43,391 bases of DNA from Terriglobia bacterium (GTDB lineage Bacteria > Acidobacteriota > Terriglobia > Bryobacterales > Bryobacteraceae), in NCBI GenBank assembly GCA_010084195.1, contig RGPS01000024.1, positions 1 to 43,391 on the forward strand, given 5' to 3'. Made by a program: the position numbers and the translations under genes. The notes below the pieces were generated by a model. It saw nothing but the letters and a program-made list of their open reading frames with translations. It was not told the DNA's origin and ran no database searches. Positions 43,380-43,391 of the stretch are shown piece by piece. Position 1 is the first letter of the stretch, and each line of letters opens with the position of its first letter.

Positions 43380-43391
43380 TGTCTGCTGCCG
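43379..43391 (+). CDS. First codons of a third nucleoside-operon gene (cut by window edge)
   Basis: The stop of the transporter overlaps an ATG (TAATG), after which MSAA is encoded before the window ends. The overlap is the same type seen elsewhere here between coupled genes. Purine nucleoside phosphorylase or a cytidine deaminase would be reasonable in this operon, but nothing in the four codons tells. Confidence 0.4.

Overview
The window looks like a chromosomal segment of an Acidobacteriota genome, most likely of the Solibacter/Bryobacter group. The reasons are high GC, a secreted protein at 16532-17839 that ends in the C-terminal domain described from Solibacter (TIGR03437-like), many c-type cytochrome/copper proteins and large secreted paralogue-type proteins. 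This is inference from remembered families; no database was searched.

Left part (1-6000, all minus strand): a U32 peptidase/rRNA hydroxylase-like gene leads into fabZ, lpxA and lpxI (lipid A and fatty acid synthesis; lpxI is cut by the window edge). A hipBA-like toxin-antitoxin pair follows, with an inverted repeat in front of it. Next is an MdtABC-type RND efflux operon (6007-16101, minus). It holds a membrane fusion protein, two different RND pumps, an outer-membrane factor and, unexpectedly, an HMG-CoA lyase-like gene, joined by GTGA overlaps or very short gaps. A 430-base regulatory gap rich in dyads separates it from a secreted Reeler-like protein with a CxxCH motif.

Middle (17859-25124): an alpha/beta hydrolase faces a five-gene cytochrome oxidase assembly operon (cupredoxin lipoprotein, ctaA, ctaB, SCO, DUF420). 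The two are separated by a perfect 19-base tandem repeat. murJ and a eukaryotic-type glutamine synthetase (GSII) follow on the minus strand. The stretch 25125-25958 holds the decayed remains of a vapBC-like toxin-antitoxin pair.

Right-centre (25959-34328): a PQQ glucose dehydrogenase-like/cytochrome c fusion; an ECF sigma factor with a membrane anti-sigma factor that carries a degenerate HNH-like domain; two related cytochrome c proteins, one with a PHM-like copper monooxygenase domain; and a fused membrane/spermidine synthase-like protein. Two roughly 100-base folded repeat elements (27935-28025 and 31641-31746) lie in the gaps here.

Right part (34446-43391): a LigC-like oxidoreductase that has lost its nucleotide-binding half, followed by a [2Fe-2S] ferredoxin and a ferredoxin reductase; a RelE-like toxin-antitoxin pair; a FlK-like thioesterase with a secreted TIM-barrel isomerase; a cyclophilin/dihaem cytochrome c/nucleotidyltransferase operon; and a nucleoside salvage operon (thymidine phosphorylase, NupC-type transporter, and the first codons of a third gene at the right edge).

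No rRNA, tRNA, CRISPR array, prophage or intact insertion sequence was seen. I found no clearly new multi-gene system. The most unusual items are the anti-sigma/HNH-like fusion with its copper-haem neighbours, the headless LigC with its redox partners, and the folded repeat elements.
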